The notes under the pieces are model-generated. The model searched no databases and was not told the DNA's origin. It worked only from the letters and a program-made list of their open reading frames with translations. A stretch of DNA of 64,000 bases from contig NC_080417.1 of assembly GCF_029873635.1 (NCBI RefSeq), positions 33,220,214 through 33,284,213 on the forward strand, given 5' to 3'. Each line of letters starts with the position of its first letter. The first letter of the stretch is position 1. A program made the position numbers and the translations under genes. The DNA comes from Malania oleifera. Its lineage: Eukaryota; Streptophyta; Magnoliopsida; Santalales; Ximeniaceae. Positions 24,072 to 37,282 of the stretch are shown here, piece by piece.

Positions 24072-25085
24072 ATTTAGCTAGGAGAGCTTTGGCTCACGAG
24101 GCTTTACGACAAGGATACTATTGGCCCACCATGAGAAAAATGCGCTAGAATTAGTGAAATGGTGCGTCAGATACCAAATACGTGCCAACATACCTCACTC
24201 ACTCACCAACACATTATCTCCCTTAACCAGTCCATGTCCCTTCGCTCAATGGGGGCTTGACATACTAGGGCCATTGCCCCAAGCAGTGGGGCAACGAAAG
24301 TTCATGCTGGTTGCCATAGATTACTTCACAAAATTGGTGGAGGTCGAAGCTTTGTCTCATATAACAGTGTGAAACATCACTAAGTTTGTCTTGACTTCAA
24401 TTATATGCAGATATGTAGTGCCTTGGGCAATAGTGATAGACCATGAAAGGCAATTTGACAACAACTATTTTAAAACTTTTTGCACCGACCTTGGTATAAA
24501 ACTGCTTTTTGCGTATGTGGCACATCTATAGAGCAACAGATAGGTGGAAAATATGAACCAAACAATCTTGCATGGCTTGAAGACACACTTGGAGTCGGCG
24601 CAAGGTAGGTGTGTGGAGGAGCTCCCCTCAATTATATGGGCATACCACACAACCCGACGAACGGCCATAGGAGAGACTCCTTTCCTACTCATCTTCGGAG
24701 TAGAAGCGGTCATCCTTGTAGAGGTTGGAATCCCCTCCTGGAGAAGACAAGATTTTGACGAAGAAGGGAAGGGGGTGGAGCTAAGAGTAGAATTAGATAT
24801 GCTAAAGGAAAAGTGGGATCGAGCCTAGATCAAGGTGGCAACATACAAGCAAAGGGTAACCAAATATTATAATGTCCGAGTCAAAGCTCGAATTTTCAAG
24901 CTAGGAGATTTGGTGTTAAGAAAAGTGTGGAATTATCCTTGCGATCTAGGACCGAGCAAGTTGAAGCCCAACTGGGAAAGGCCATATCAGATAGCAATAG
25001 AGATCAAGTCGATAACAAACAATATTAAAAGGCTTACGAGGGGAAAAAGATTCAGAACACATGAAATTCAAATCTGTTAACAAAA
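24072..25085 (+). mobile_element. Tat-like Ty3 integrase fragment (fossil)
   Basis: Integrase region of Tat type: HEKNALELVKWCVRYQ, then CPFAQWGLDILGPLPQAVGQ, then FMLVAIDYFTKLVEVEALSH, with a later segment (24544-24828) containing LPSIIWAYHTTRRTAIGETP. The stretch to 25080 is the integrase C-terminus. It has no reverse transcriptase here and no LTR. In the same orientation as the Tat-like 5' end at 7701-8462, which suggests one old Tat element split by later insertions. Broken. Confidence 0.8.
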
Positions 25086-25139
25086 CATAATTTGTTTGCT
25101 TCCAAAGCAATTACATGATAATAATAAATTCCCCAACAA

Positions 25140-25423
25140 AAGTTAAGTCCCAAAATTCCCTGCCCCCTTGTCTTCATCATCCTCGTCCTCCTCTCCTAAT
25201 GGAGGGCTAACATTGCCACACCCAGCCGAGTAGATACCAGATTTGTCAATCTGGGGGTACTTCATCTTGAATTGCTCCTAACATCTATGAAAATCCCCTC
25301 GATATGATAGGACTCCAAATTTCCTCGTATCACGCAGAAACTCCTCGGAGTTCTGGTAGCTAGCTATAGTGGAGTTAATAGTAGACGGGATCTCCGCATT
25401 TCAGACCTAGATGATCTCTTCTT
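25140..25423 (-). pseudogene. Antisense ORF remnant downstream of the Tat integrase (fossil)
   Basis: The minus strand reads SEEFLRDTRKFGVLSYRGDF, then EQFKMKYPQIDKSGIYSAG, and ends in an acidic tail GEEDEDDEDKGAG. It sits just after the integrase and points the other way. Tat-lineage elements are known to carry extra antisense ORFs at this place; that this is one is an inference. Function unknown. Broken. Confidence 0.45.
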
Positions 25424-25448
25424 CAAAAGATCAATGCCTTGTCAGGCA

Positions 25449-25453
25449 GTAAC
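25449..25453. repeat. Left target duplication of element D (GTAAC)
   Basis: GTAAC directly before the LTR terminus TGTAATGACC. Its partner is at 30773-30777. Confidence 0.8.
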
Positions 25454-26519
25454 TGTAATGACCTGCTTAATTTTCACACATTTTTTTCCTTTAAAATAAT
25501 AAAATACAATATCAACATATCAAATCCAGTAGGTCATAATCAACCTGAACCCGTGGGTACTAGGGACATACCAGAAACACAATACGGAAGTCTAAGCAGC
25601 TGAAAACATAAAATCATAACACCATAAATACATAACCATCCATCTCAATACCAGAGTTCTACATCCATTACATTTATATACACATCCCAAAAGAAAGTCC
25701 TAGGGACATTTCTCACAAAAATCCAACAGTCCCCACCAAAACTTACCCTTCAGGGAGGGCATATCAACAATACTATCTCAGCGGAGCTTTATCCGCTCTC
25801 CTATCAGGGGCTCCTGAAAATTTCATGTTATTCAGGGTGAGACACCTCTCAGTAAGGGAAATAAACTAATACAAGTGTATGACAACATGAGCATTTTTGC
25901 ATTATACATAAAATCATATACATAAACATAACCAGTATAATTACATGTATCATATATGGGAAAACATATATACTCATTTCAAAACAGAACATAAAGGATT
26001 TCTGATGGCATAGATCATCTCATATTATAATAATAATAATACAAAAACAACCCTGGTAGGTTAGCTGGCTGTTGTCATGTATTACCCCCCACATGACTGA
26101 GTTGTGTGGCCCGAAGGCGGGACCTGACAATATTTGGCCGACCACTGCTAAGTCAAAAGTACAGTCTGTAAGTCCGATGGATCCACCAAACCTAGTCTAG
26201 TTCGTACACCAGGGGCGCTCACACTTCTTAAAACCACATCGACCATCCAACCTCACGCCACTTCATACAACAGCGTTAATACAAATATCATGATAAATCA
26301 TGAACACATAGCATCGGTACCGTGCAAGTGCTAGCCTAGACCAAGCCAACCAGGTTCTGATAACATATAGCACATAATCAAATTGTGATACATGGATATT
26401 TCATACTATAATTGCCAAATCAATATCATCACATCATTTTGCTTATTTATATATATCATAAAAATCATCGGCCTATACGCCGGTTTTTCATATTTTACCA
26501 TAGCTCGGTCTGTATACCG

Positions 26520-26765
26520 GCACATCATATCCATAGCACGACCCGTACGCCGGCAAATCATATCCATAACACAGCCCGTACGCTGGCAAATTATATCTAT
26601 AGCATGGACCATACGCCTATGAATCATATCCATAACATGACCCGTACGCCGATAAATCATATCCATAGCACGGCCCGTATGCCGGTAAATCATTCCATAG
26701 TACGGCCCATACACCAACAAATCATATCCATAGCATGGGCCGTACGCCGGCAAATCATATCCATA
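26520..26765. repeat. Tandem repeat in the 3' LTR of D, unit about 33 bases
   Basis: About seven or eight units of AATCATATCCATAGCACGG plus CCCGTACGCCGGC. It is open in several frames, which explains the long ORFs on both strands here; these are not genes. Confidence 0.85.
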
Positions 26766-29684
26766 TTTATATCATATTTCCAGAAAATAGTATTTCATTA
26801 TAAATTCTACTCATGCCACACTAAATAGGTTTTATACATATTTAAACATATAATCTTTTCAGCAGTATTTCCCAAATATAAAACATATATATATATATAT
26901 TCCTGAAATCAGATGTTGTAATAACATACATACATTTCCATACCTGATTAGTTTATTCCCTTACCTGATTCTTGAAAAGCCCCTAGGAAAAACAGTCTTG
27001 CACCCACAGGGTTTCCCGTTCAACACCCTGAAAATGACATTCCCCAGAACTAAATTTCAGTATTTCTACGCGTACTACGATTTCTACAACTATCAAGAAG
27101 TCAAATATTGAGTAGAAAGTCTTACCCTAAATTTGGGATGGATTCCGAACTAGCCCCACCAACAATCCACTCCAGCAGATATATAGAGAACTTCCCCAGG
27201 AGTGTCATGGTGGTTTCAGATCGTCGATTCGGCAAGAAATGGAGCCAGGATCGAAGAGAGAAGGGGAGGGGAATTTTTTTTAGAGAGAGAGAGAAGTTTC
27301 TACTCTAAATTACAACCAAAAATGAGGTTTTTACCCATTTATACACTGGCCTTCGTCGACGAGCCACGTCACCTCGTCGACGAGGTCATGAAGACAACTC
27401 ATCGACGAACTATCCCCTCATCGACGAAATTCAGAATCACCCAAAACCTCTCTCGGTATTTTCTCATTGACGAATCACACCCTCGTCGACGAACCCAAGT
27501 ACCATCTCATCGACAAACGCGATGTCGTGGCCCCTTTTTAAATTTTCCTTTTCTCTTTTTCCTTTTATTATTTAAATATTATAAATTCTTTGGGTCACTA
27601 CATTCTTCCCTCCTTATAAAATTTTGTCCTCGAAATTTACTGTTCCCATCATCCCTTACAAAAAAAGGGTCATTTTTTTTTATTACTTACCCTCACTTGT
27701 GACGGAGGAATACTGTGGTTACATTCCATGTCTTAGGAGATTACATAAACAAAATAAAATTCTCCCAAAACTAAAAAGCTACTTACTAACTAAACTTTAC
27801 ATGTACCTGCAAAAGAAATATTACATATTACTTACATTTTACTTGTCAAATCTCTTAGAATAAATGTGGATACTTCTGTTCCATTCGCTTCTCGGACTCC
27901 CAAGAAGCCTTTTCCACTGCATGATTCCTCCACAAAACTTTTACCAAAGGAATCTTCTTATTACGTAACAATTGTACTTACCTATCTAGAATTTGTACTG
28001 GTACCTCCTTATACACCAGTGAATCACTGAGCTCTAATTCACCATAACTGATAATATGAGAATGATCTGGAACGTATTTCCTCAACATAGAAACGTGGAA
28101 TACATAGTGCATCCTGGATAATGTAGGTGGCAAAGCTAGCCTATAGGCCACCGGCCCCACTTTATCTAGAATCTCAAACAGACCAATAAACCTAGGGCTA
28201 AGTTTACCCTTCTTTCCAAATCGCATAACCCCTTTCAACGGAGATATTTTCAAAAATACATGATTACTCACATCAAATTCCAGATTCCTACGGCGATTAT
28301 CAGCATAACTCTTCTGTTGGCTCTGAGTTGCACTGATTCTCTCTCTGATGAGTTGAACCTTATCACGTGCTTGCTGAATAAGCTGTGGTCTCACTACTCG
28401 CCGCTCACCCACTTCATCCCAAAATAAAGGAGAACGACATCTCCTACCATAAAGAGCCTCAAACAGTGCCATGCCAATACTAGTCTGATAACTGTTATTA
28501 TACGCAAACTCTACCAGCGACATGAACTGAGTACAACTACCCCCAAAATCCAATACACACGCTCGGAGCATATCCTTTAATATCTGTATCGTTCTCTTAG
28601 TCTGCCCATCTGACTGAGGATGAAATGTCGTGCTAAACGATAACTGAGACCCTAGAGCTTCCTGCAAGCTCCTCCAGAAATGTGACGTAAAACGCGGGTC
28701 TCGATCTGACACAATCGATACTGGCACCCCATGAGAATGAACTATCTCCTAAATGTAGATCTCTACTAAACGGTTGCAGGAGTAGCTAATCTTGATAGAT
28801 AAGAAATGGGCGATCTTAGTCAAATGGTCAACGATCACCTAAATGGCATTCTAGTTGTGCAACGCCGTCGGCAGTCCTGATACAAAATCCATAGATATAT
28901 GATCCCACTTCCACTCTGGGATAAATAATAGCTGTAACTGCCCTGCCGGCCTCTGGTGCTCAGCTTTTACCTGCTGGCACGTCAAACACTGGGCTACATA
29001 CTCAGTAATCTCTTTCTTCATACCACTCCACCAGTACGACTCTCACAGATCCATATACATATTCGTACTGTCAGGATGAACTGTATACAAATATCAGTGG
29101 GCCTCCTCTAGAATGGTCTCCCTAATATCCACATCGACAAGAACACATAATCTGGAATGGAACTACAAAGTTTCGTCATCTACAACACTGAATTCCTCCT
29201 TCTGACCACTTTGCACTCTGTCCATCACCTCTGCTAATTTTGGGTCTTCTCTCTGAGCAGTTTTAATTCTCTTCTGCAGTGTAGGCTGCACCACTAAACT
29301 AGCAATACGAGCTTGAGAACCACTCTCAACTAATTCAATGTCGAGTCTCTCCAGATCCATCATGATCGGATATTGGATTTCCATAGCCGCCAACGATGAT
29401 TTTTTAGATTTCCTACTCAACGCATCAGTTGCCACATTAGCCTTCCCTAAGTGGTAACTGGGTAAATCATGAATACATAGCATTGGTACCGTGCAAGTGC
29501 TAGCCTAGACCAAGCCAACTAGGTTCTGATAACATATAGCATATAATCAAATTGTGATACATGGATATTTCATACAATAATTGCCAAATCAATATCATCG
29601 CATCATTTTGCATATTTATATATATCATAAAAATCATCGGCCCATACGTTGGTATTTCATATTTTACCATAGCTCGGCCTGTAC

Positions 29685-29905
29685 GCCGACACATCATATC
29701 CATAACACGGCCAGTTCGCCGGCACATAATATCCATAGCATGGCCCGTACGTTAGCAAATCATATCCATAGCACGGACCATACGCCAGCAAATCATATCC
29801 ATAGCACGACCCGTATACCGGCAAATCATATCCATAGCACGGCCCGTACACCGACAAATCATATCCATAGCACGGCCCGTACGCCGACAAATCATATCCA
29901 TATTT
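29685..29905. repeat. Tandem repeat in the 5' LTR part of D
   Basis: The counterpart of 26520-26765, about seven units of the same 33-base sequence. Confidence 0.85.
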
Positions 29906-30772
29906 ATATCATATTCTTAGAAAACAATATTTCATTATAAATTCTACTCATGCCACACTAAATAGGTTTTATACATATTTAAACATATCATCTTTTCAAT
30001 AGTATTTCCCAAATATAAAACATATATATATATATATATATATATTCCTGAAATCAGATACTGTAATTACATACATACATTTCCATAAAATAACTAGCTT
30101 AGTTTATCCTCTTATCTGATTCCTGAAAAGCTCCTAGGAAAAACAGTCCTGCACCCGTAGGGTTTCCCATTCAACACCCTGAAAATGACATTCCCCAGAA
30201 CGAAACTTCAGTATTTCTATGCATACTACGCTTTCTACAACTGTCAAGAAGTCAACTACTAAGTAGAAAGCCTTACCCTGAATTTAGGATGGATTCCAAA
30301 CTAGCCCCACCAATGATCCACTCTAGCAGATATGCAGAGAACTTCCCCAGGAGTGTCGTGGTGGTTTCAGATCGTCGATCTGGCGAGAAATGGAGCCAGG
30401 ATTGAAGAGAGAAGGGGAGGGGAACGTTTTAGAGAGAAAGAGAAGTTTCTATGCTAAAATTACGGCCAAAAATGAGGTTTTTACCCATTTATACACTTGC
30501 CTTCATCGATGAGCCACATCACCTCATCGATGAGGTCATGAAGACAACTCGTCGACGAACTATCCCCTCATCGACGAAATTCAGAATCACCCAAAACCTC
30601 TCTCGGTATTTTCTCGTCAACGAATCACACCCTCATAGATGAACCTGAGTGCCACCTCGTCGACGAACGCTTCGCCTTCGTTGACGAGGACCTGTCGTGC
30701 CCCCTTTTTAAATTTTACTTTTCTCTTTTTCCTTTTATTATTTAAATATTATAAATTCTTTGGGTCGCTACA

Positions 30773-30777
30773 GTAAC
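30773..30777. repeat. Right target duplication of element D (GTAAC)
   Basis: GTAAC directly after the LTR terminus GGGTCGCTACA. Same five bases as 25449-25453. Confidence 0.8.
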
Positions 30778-32735
30778 TCTATCGCAAACTTCACCTCACG
30801 ATCCGGAGGTAAACGGGGTAAGTCTTCTGGAAAGACATCCGGGAATTCGTTAACCACTCGAATGTCCTCGAGCCTCAAATCATCCCGTGGTGGGTCCTTC
30901 ACGCTAACTAGGTACCCTTGACATCCGTCCAAGAGAAAGCTTCTTGCCTGCAATGTCGATAAAATCTATGGTGTCGAACGCACGCATGATCCTAAAAACT
31001 TATACTCCTACTCCCTAGGAGGTCTGAATATTACCACCTTTCCATGATAGTCGATCACAACATAACTTGAGGATAACCAATCCATCCCTAGTATGACATC
31101 GAACCCAGACATGTCGTATACCACAAGATTCACCGGTAGCAACCTTCTCTGAATTTCCACTGGGCAGTCTCCTAACATCCTCCAACAAGACGTTACACTC
31201 CCAAATGGTGTAGGTACATATAACCTCGTATTCATAACTTGGGTCTCAACCCCACACAGTCTTACGAAGTTCACAGATACAAAAAAATGGGTTGCCCCTG
31301 AATCAAATAAAACAACAGCTCTATTTGAAAGCAATAATAAGGTACCTGTCACTGCATTCCTCGCACGGTTTGCATCCATTGGAGTAAGAGAATATACCAC
31401 CGCTAGAACTATGTTCGCCTGACTAGTTCCCCGAGGTATCTTATTACCACCTCGGTTCACACTAGATGTAGGCGTGTCTCTTTTTGGTGTGCGGCAGTCA
31501 CGAGCCTTGTGACCTGGATTGTCACAACTGTAACAGTTACCCCTAAATGACTGACACTCCCCGTCATGCCACCTGTGGCACCTGATACAATGATCACGCG
31601 ACTGATCCACCTTAGAACCCTAACGCTCGGTATTATGGCGGTAACCTGAGCCATGATTCCTCTTCTTCCATGATCCCTAACGAGAACCAGATGGCATAGG
31701 CCTCTTCTTCGGTTCCTGATCCACCTCATTCTCCCAGATGCCGATTTCGATCACAGTGGCCTTATCCACCAAAACCGAAAACTCATGGATTTGCAACATA
31801 TCCACTAATCTGCGGATGTCTTTCCTCAGGCCCTTCTCGAACCTCCAAGCCTTCTCATACTCGTTCAAGATAAAGCACGATGCGAAATGGGATAGATCTA
31901 TATATCGAGCAACATACCCCTGCATTGTCATGTCTCCCTCTGTCAGAACAGAGAACTCATCCGCCTTAGCATCACGTGTAAAGGTCGGGAAGTATCTCTT
32001 AAAGAACACTTCCTTGAAGGGGTTCCATGTCATCTTTGTAGGACCGGCTCTCAGCTTCTCCAACAAACTCACCGTAGTCCACCATCGCCCAGCCTCTCTA
32101 GACAGCTGGAAGGTAGCATAGGGGACTCTCTGCTTATCTGTGCAGTGTAGGACCTCCAGAATCCTTTGAGTCTTCTCGACCTAGTCCTCCGCTATCATCG
32201 GATCGGGTCCCCCTGAAAATGTCAAAGGGTGCATATGTATGAACCTCTCAATGGTACATGTCGTATCAGTAATAGAAAGCTCATGTCTCCTAACACTCCG
32301 CCCGATCTCTTGCATAACCTGCCTCATCAGCCCTCGAGGCACAGAAGGAGACTCATCGCTCGCAGTCCCCTCGGAACCACTTTCCAAGTTGTTATCATTG
32401 GGTTTCATTCTGAAAATATGATAGAAATCTATTAGAACTCCTACGTCACGTACAGTTAATGAATTTACTAACATCTAACAATGTTAACTACTAATCTCAT
32501 GGGTCCAGGTCTATCCTATCACATCGACACGAAACCATCAATGGTTTGCCGTGATTTTACTGAAATCGTCATTCTAGGAAAAACACAGAATACCGCCAAC
32601 GAGTCCCTGTTTAGCAACAAAACAACCCTCGACCTACTCTACCCATTTCCTACATCCTATATTTTGGTATGTACACCTAGCTACACCTAACCAAGTCTAC
32701 AAGACCTAGCAACTTGGTTAGCTCTGATGCCAAAC

Positions 32736-34052
32736 TGTCATGCCCCAAACCCGATAATGGGCCCTCGGGTGTGATGTAGTAACCTAACCTGTCTCTGTAT
32801 CAGAGGGTCCAACCCCGTGGGGTTCCCGTACACCCTATACACATTCACATACACAACATATACGCAGTGGAAAATGTTCTTTCTATACATACGTTGTACC
32901 ATACCGGAGTCTATACAGATAGAGTCTAAGCGCCATAATACAAAACACAACCCAGGGTATCAGTAAATACCTAAAATGACAACCTTGTTTCAGTCTTAGT
33001 ACTTACACAAGCACTTCACACAGTACTCCGACCACTATGCTTCCAACACAAAGACACTAGTTCCGGTTACTCGAAGGACCTGAAAACATGTACGTACGAT
33101 AGGGTTGAGACACCTCTCAGTAAGGAAGAATCAGGTTATATCAGTGTGTGGCATATGAGTGTTATCATGACATAAAATATACATAGTTCAATACAATTCC
33201 AATATTTTTCACAAAAAACAGTTCCAGTATAGTTCTTATCACCCACACATATATGATCAATTAACCTGATGTCGTCACACCCTTTGACCTGCAACCGGCC
33301 CACATTACACGGCATCCCCGACACATGGCGTAGCCCCAGGCTCCCATGGCATCGTACCGATACATCTAGTGGATCCACACCCCTTGGTGATTAGTTGGAA
33401 AAAGGCGATATTTCACGCCCTTGGATATAAAGCCAGATACTCTTGCCATTGGCGGGTGGTATTTCACACCCTCGGATATAAAGCCGGACACTCTTTCACA
33501 ACCTAGAACAATTCAGAACTCTGTTCCTATATCTCATTTCAGCAAATCACAACTCATGCATGTTCATATAACAATTCATTCCACACTCATTTGGTAATCT
33601 CAAAATCATGATTTTAAAAAATACAGTTTAAACAAGTCAAGGCACGGCCATCTCCATAACACACATATATAACACAATATATCCACGGTTTCCCAATGAA
33701 ACCAGAGATGCAACCCAATGCCCCCTTAGTTCTACCGAATTTGATTTTGAAAATAATCGATATAAACATAATCCCCTTACCTTTCCCCCAAAATCCAAAC
33801 CCAAACTCTACAGCTCCTAAACAGCAAACTGAGTTCTCAAAACCTACAAATCGTAGTACAAAACATACTTACAATTCCATTCTCTACAAATCAACCAAAA
33901 CGAAAATGAAAACCACGCCTCACCTCGATTTTGGCTCCGAACCCAAAAATCCTTGAAATGAAGATCCATTCCACAAATCACGAAGAGAATCCTTCTCTGA
34001 TCCTCGTAGTAATGTCGGATCATTGATTCTAACAACGAATGGTGAAGAAAAC

Positions 34053-34086
<34 letters not shown>

Positions 34087-34442
34087 GGCTTCAAGTTCTT
34101 AGAGAGAGAGGGAAAGAATTTAGATATCTTAGCTTCTAAGCAACAAGAAAGATATTTATAGCACCTTTGACTCGGCCAACCTCGTCGACGAGGCGGCGTC
34201 TTCTTCGACGAGTCAACAAAGGGAGTTCGTCGACGTAGCGGTGGCCTCGTTGACGAGCTTGAGATTTTTGGATTTCCCAAAACCTCTCGGCTTCTCCTCA
34301 TTGATGAGCCTCTGCTTTTCATTGCCAAGCAACAGAAGGGCCTTCATCGATGAAACTCTAGCTTTGTCGACGAAGCCTGCTGAATTTTTTGTTTTACCCT
34401 TCTTATTTTTTTATTCCATATATCATGGGTTGGGTTCTTACA
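32736..34442 (-). repeat. 5' LTR of element C
   Basis: Minus-sense match to the LTRs of element A over most of its length, including the GA microsatellite (34054-34082), the CGTCGACGA motif cluster (34180-34380) and the GAGACACCTCTCAGTAAGG block at 33106. No tandem repeat of the D type. Confidence 0.85.
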
Positions 34443-36672
34443 GATGAATGACCCCTTTGGAAGCAAATAATGATTTTAAAGCAAATTCAAGTCCATTATC
34501 AGACCTATCAATCCTAATTATTGTAGAAAATTGAGTTTCTATATGAACAAAAAAAGATTGTAACAAAGTACTAGCTTCTGATTTTGATTTCATTTAAAAA
34601 ATCTAAGCAGCTCTAGAAAAATCATCCACTATAGAAAGAAAATACCTAAATCCTTCCTTTGTAGGAATTGACCTAGGTCCCCATATATCACAATGAACTA
34701 AATGAAAAGGAATAGTAGATTTATTATTGCTAATAGGAAAGGACAATCCTTTTTGTTTAGCAATAGGACAAGTAGTACGTGTGACATATTCAGAAGACAA
34801 ATGAGGAATATGTTTATTCAAAAGCTGTAACCTAGAAAAACAAGGATGTCCTAATCTAAAATGCCACAAGGCTTCATTTGACTAAACAAAAACACAAGTA
34901 ATAGAAGATTTATTGTGGAGAATAGGAGAGGAATTTGAAGAAGTCAATCTGTACAGGCCATCTTGCAATTCACCAGTCCCAATCATCTTCCAAGTTGCAA
35001 GGTCTTGTAGAAAACATTTGTCAGGTTGAACAATTAAGCGACAGTTTAAAGTAGAAGTAATCTTACCGACTGAAATCAAATAGAAAGAAAAAGTAGGAAC
35101 ACAAAGCACATTTTTCAAGAAAACAATAGGGCTGAGAACAATGTCACCAATATGTGTGACATTAGCACAAGTACCATTTGGTAATTTTACTGAATATGAC
35201 ACTGATGTTGGTGGATTAGAATATAAACTTGGAGAATGAACCATGTGATCTGAAGCACCACTGTCTATTATCCTAGTATATGGAATCAAATAATGTGCAG
35301 CAAGACAAAATGAAGTGATATTACTTGAAAAATTTGGTAGCAAAGCCATGTTGGCTAAAGGAATAGGAGTGGAGGATGATTGTGGCTTGAGGAGAGCCAA
35401 CAATTGTTGATTCTGATCTGTAGTAAGAGATGACTTATCATCAGCAATAGAAGCTTGTTGAACTGAATTTACAGAAGCATATCCAACCTTGGTTCTGTCT
35501 TTAAACTTATATTTGGGAGGATAACCATGCAACTTGTAACACTTATCAACAATATGTCCAGCAATGCCACAATGACTACAAAGTAATCTTGAACGAGCAT
35601 TTCCTTTAAAATTCTTAAAAGAAGCCTCAGATTTTGTTGCTAAGGAAACTGATTCAACATAAATAGAAGCATTGCGATGACTAATGCCTTGTTGTCTCTC
35701 TTATTGTATAACAAGAGAAAAAAAACTTTATTAATTGAAGGCAAAGGATCCATAATCAAAATCTAAGCTCTCACATTATCAAAAAAAATCATTAAGCCCC
35801 ATAACATCATAAGATAAGACTGATGATGATATTGAGAAAGAACAGTGGATAGATTATATGTGCATCCACGACAATAACAAACAAGTAAAGGCTGATAGTT
35901 TAGAAGTTCATCCCATAGCACCTTTAAATTTGTAAAATAAGTGCTCACATCACTTTGATTTTGGCGCAGGACAGAAATGACGGTTTGTAACTCAAAAATA
36001 CGAGGTCCATTGCCTTGTGAGAATCATTCTTCCAGCTCAAGCCACATTGCTCTGGAGGAATCAACATATATAACACTCTGATCAATTTTTGATGACAAAG
36101 AATTGAGAAGCCAAGACAATACGACAGTGTCACATTTGCTCCAAGAAGAAAATAGATGATCATCCTTGGCTGGAATAGAAAGTGATCCATCAATGAAGCC
36201 AAGCTTATTACGTGCCTTCAGAGATAGAAACATTGATCGAAACCATGAATGATAGTTGTGTTGCTCAGTTTCTCGCTCACCAATAGAACTCCAGGATGAT
36301 CAGCATTGGTGAGAAATAGGGGCTGTGTGGATCAAATTCAACATTTGCAACAGAACTTGCAGGGAGAGTTTCATGAACATGATAATTTTCTGTCATGATC
36401 AAAAAGAGAAAAAGGGGAAAGTCAAGAACAAAGAGAATCGAAGAAGGAGAATCAAATTTTTTCGTCTGAATGATTCTTCAAACTCAAACAGTAGCTCCGA
36501 CGATTTCAAAATGCGCGTAGGCTCCCGCCATGATTCTGCTCTGATACCATATCAAGAAATGAAAAATACAATTTTCATCTCATTACAATAGTAAACAGAA
36601 CAGAAAGAATATATACAAAGACCTAAGGACAAAATGGCAATTTATTGACCTTAAATACAAACTAATATAACA
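34443..36672 (-). mobile_element. Short-LTR copia element E (fossil, 3' part absent)
   Basis: Reads right to left. Short 5' LTR (36672-36560, 113 bases, ends TGTTATATTAG and ATTTTTCA); primer binding site TGGTATCAGAGC about 36538-36549; gag about 36300-35750 (SLKARNKLGFIDGSL); CCHC knuckle about 35600-35530 (with CYKLHGYPPKYK); protease with IIDSGASDHM about 35270; GAG-pre-integrase and integrase 34869-34443 (MWHFRLGHPCFSRLQLL, HCDIWGPRSIP). The small LTR and gag type suit the Ale/Retrofit group. Element C's LTR begins exactly where E stops, so C probably inserted in E. Broken, several breaks. Confidence 0.8.
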
Positions 36673-37245
36673 GAAAATAAAAACAGAAAAATAGTAAAAC
36701 TTATTAATTGAGGAATGTAATATAAAATTGTATTCAATTTCATCTAAGTCCATACAAATCAAAATATAAAACTTGAGATTCATACACCTAACTATAATCT
36801 AAATCTTTTAAAATCACGATATTTATGTCAAAAAGATTATTATAAAGTACAAAATTAGCAATGTAAGATGACTGTATAGATTGGTTCCTTACTTGTCAAA
36901 CATAAGACATGCATATATTTGAAAGATTATTTTCTATCGAGAGTATCCAAGAAAACTGAAAAAGATATTGCAGGGTCAATTCCTCCTCATTGGAATTGAA
37001 ATTGGCTAATAAGAAAGTGACATGTTCCACCAACAAAAAACTACTTACAAATTTGTTCCCTCCTTGCCCTATGCCATGCAATTCCAATAATGGTCGGTCC
37101 TTTTCCTCTCCAATCGAAATCCTGAATCCATGAAATGATAAGTCAAAATATGTGAAATTTAAATAAGTTGGGTTTGAATTAATTTATTTATAAATGGGTG
37201 AGTAAATCATAAACTCAAACTCATGCCCGTTAATTATCTATTAAG

Positions 37246-37282
<37 letters not shown>

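Larger units (their letters stand above)
25454..30772 (-). mobile_element. Ty3 element D, inserted in element C (fossil)
   Basis: 3' LTR 27602-25454 (2149 bases) beside a polypurine tract (27603-27616); chromodomain-like and integrase region 27978-29150; RNase H piece 29163-29461; then part of the 5' LTR, 29462-30772. The 5-base GTAAC stands on both outer edges (25449-25453 and 30773-30777), a target duplication, and the sequence on both sides belongs to element C. No gag, protease or reverse transcriptase region is present. Its integrase is closest to the Tekay type. LTR parts differ by a few per cent by eye, so it is young relative to C. Broken. Confidence 0.85.
25424..34442 (-). mobile_element. 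Ty3 element C, same family as A, with D nested inside (fossil)
   Basis: Reads right to left. Parts: 5' LTR 34442-32736 (1707 bases; ends TGTAAGAACCC and GGCATGACA in the minus sense); primer binding site TTTGGCATCAGAGC (about 32722-32735); gag start about 32410 and gag region 32474-31680; zinc knuckles about 31600-31490; protease about 31330-31008; the edge of reverse transcriptase about 30953-30778. Element D (25454-30772) then intervenes, and about 25 bases of C continue at 25424-25448 before Tat sequence begins. The rest of pol and the 3' LTR are absent. LTR and gag match element A, but in opposite orientation. Broken, several breaks. Confidence 0.8.

Noticed and set aside
26406-26828. Overlapping ORFs with periodic YGPCYGYDL or HIHSTAR phrases (also at 29581-29940)
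   Set aside because: Translations of the 33-base tandem repeat in the LTRs of element D; open in several frames because the unit length is a multiple of three.
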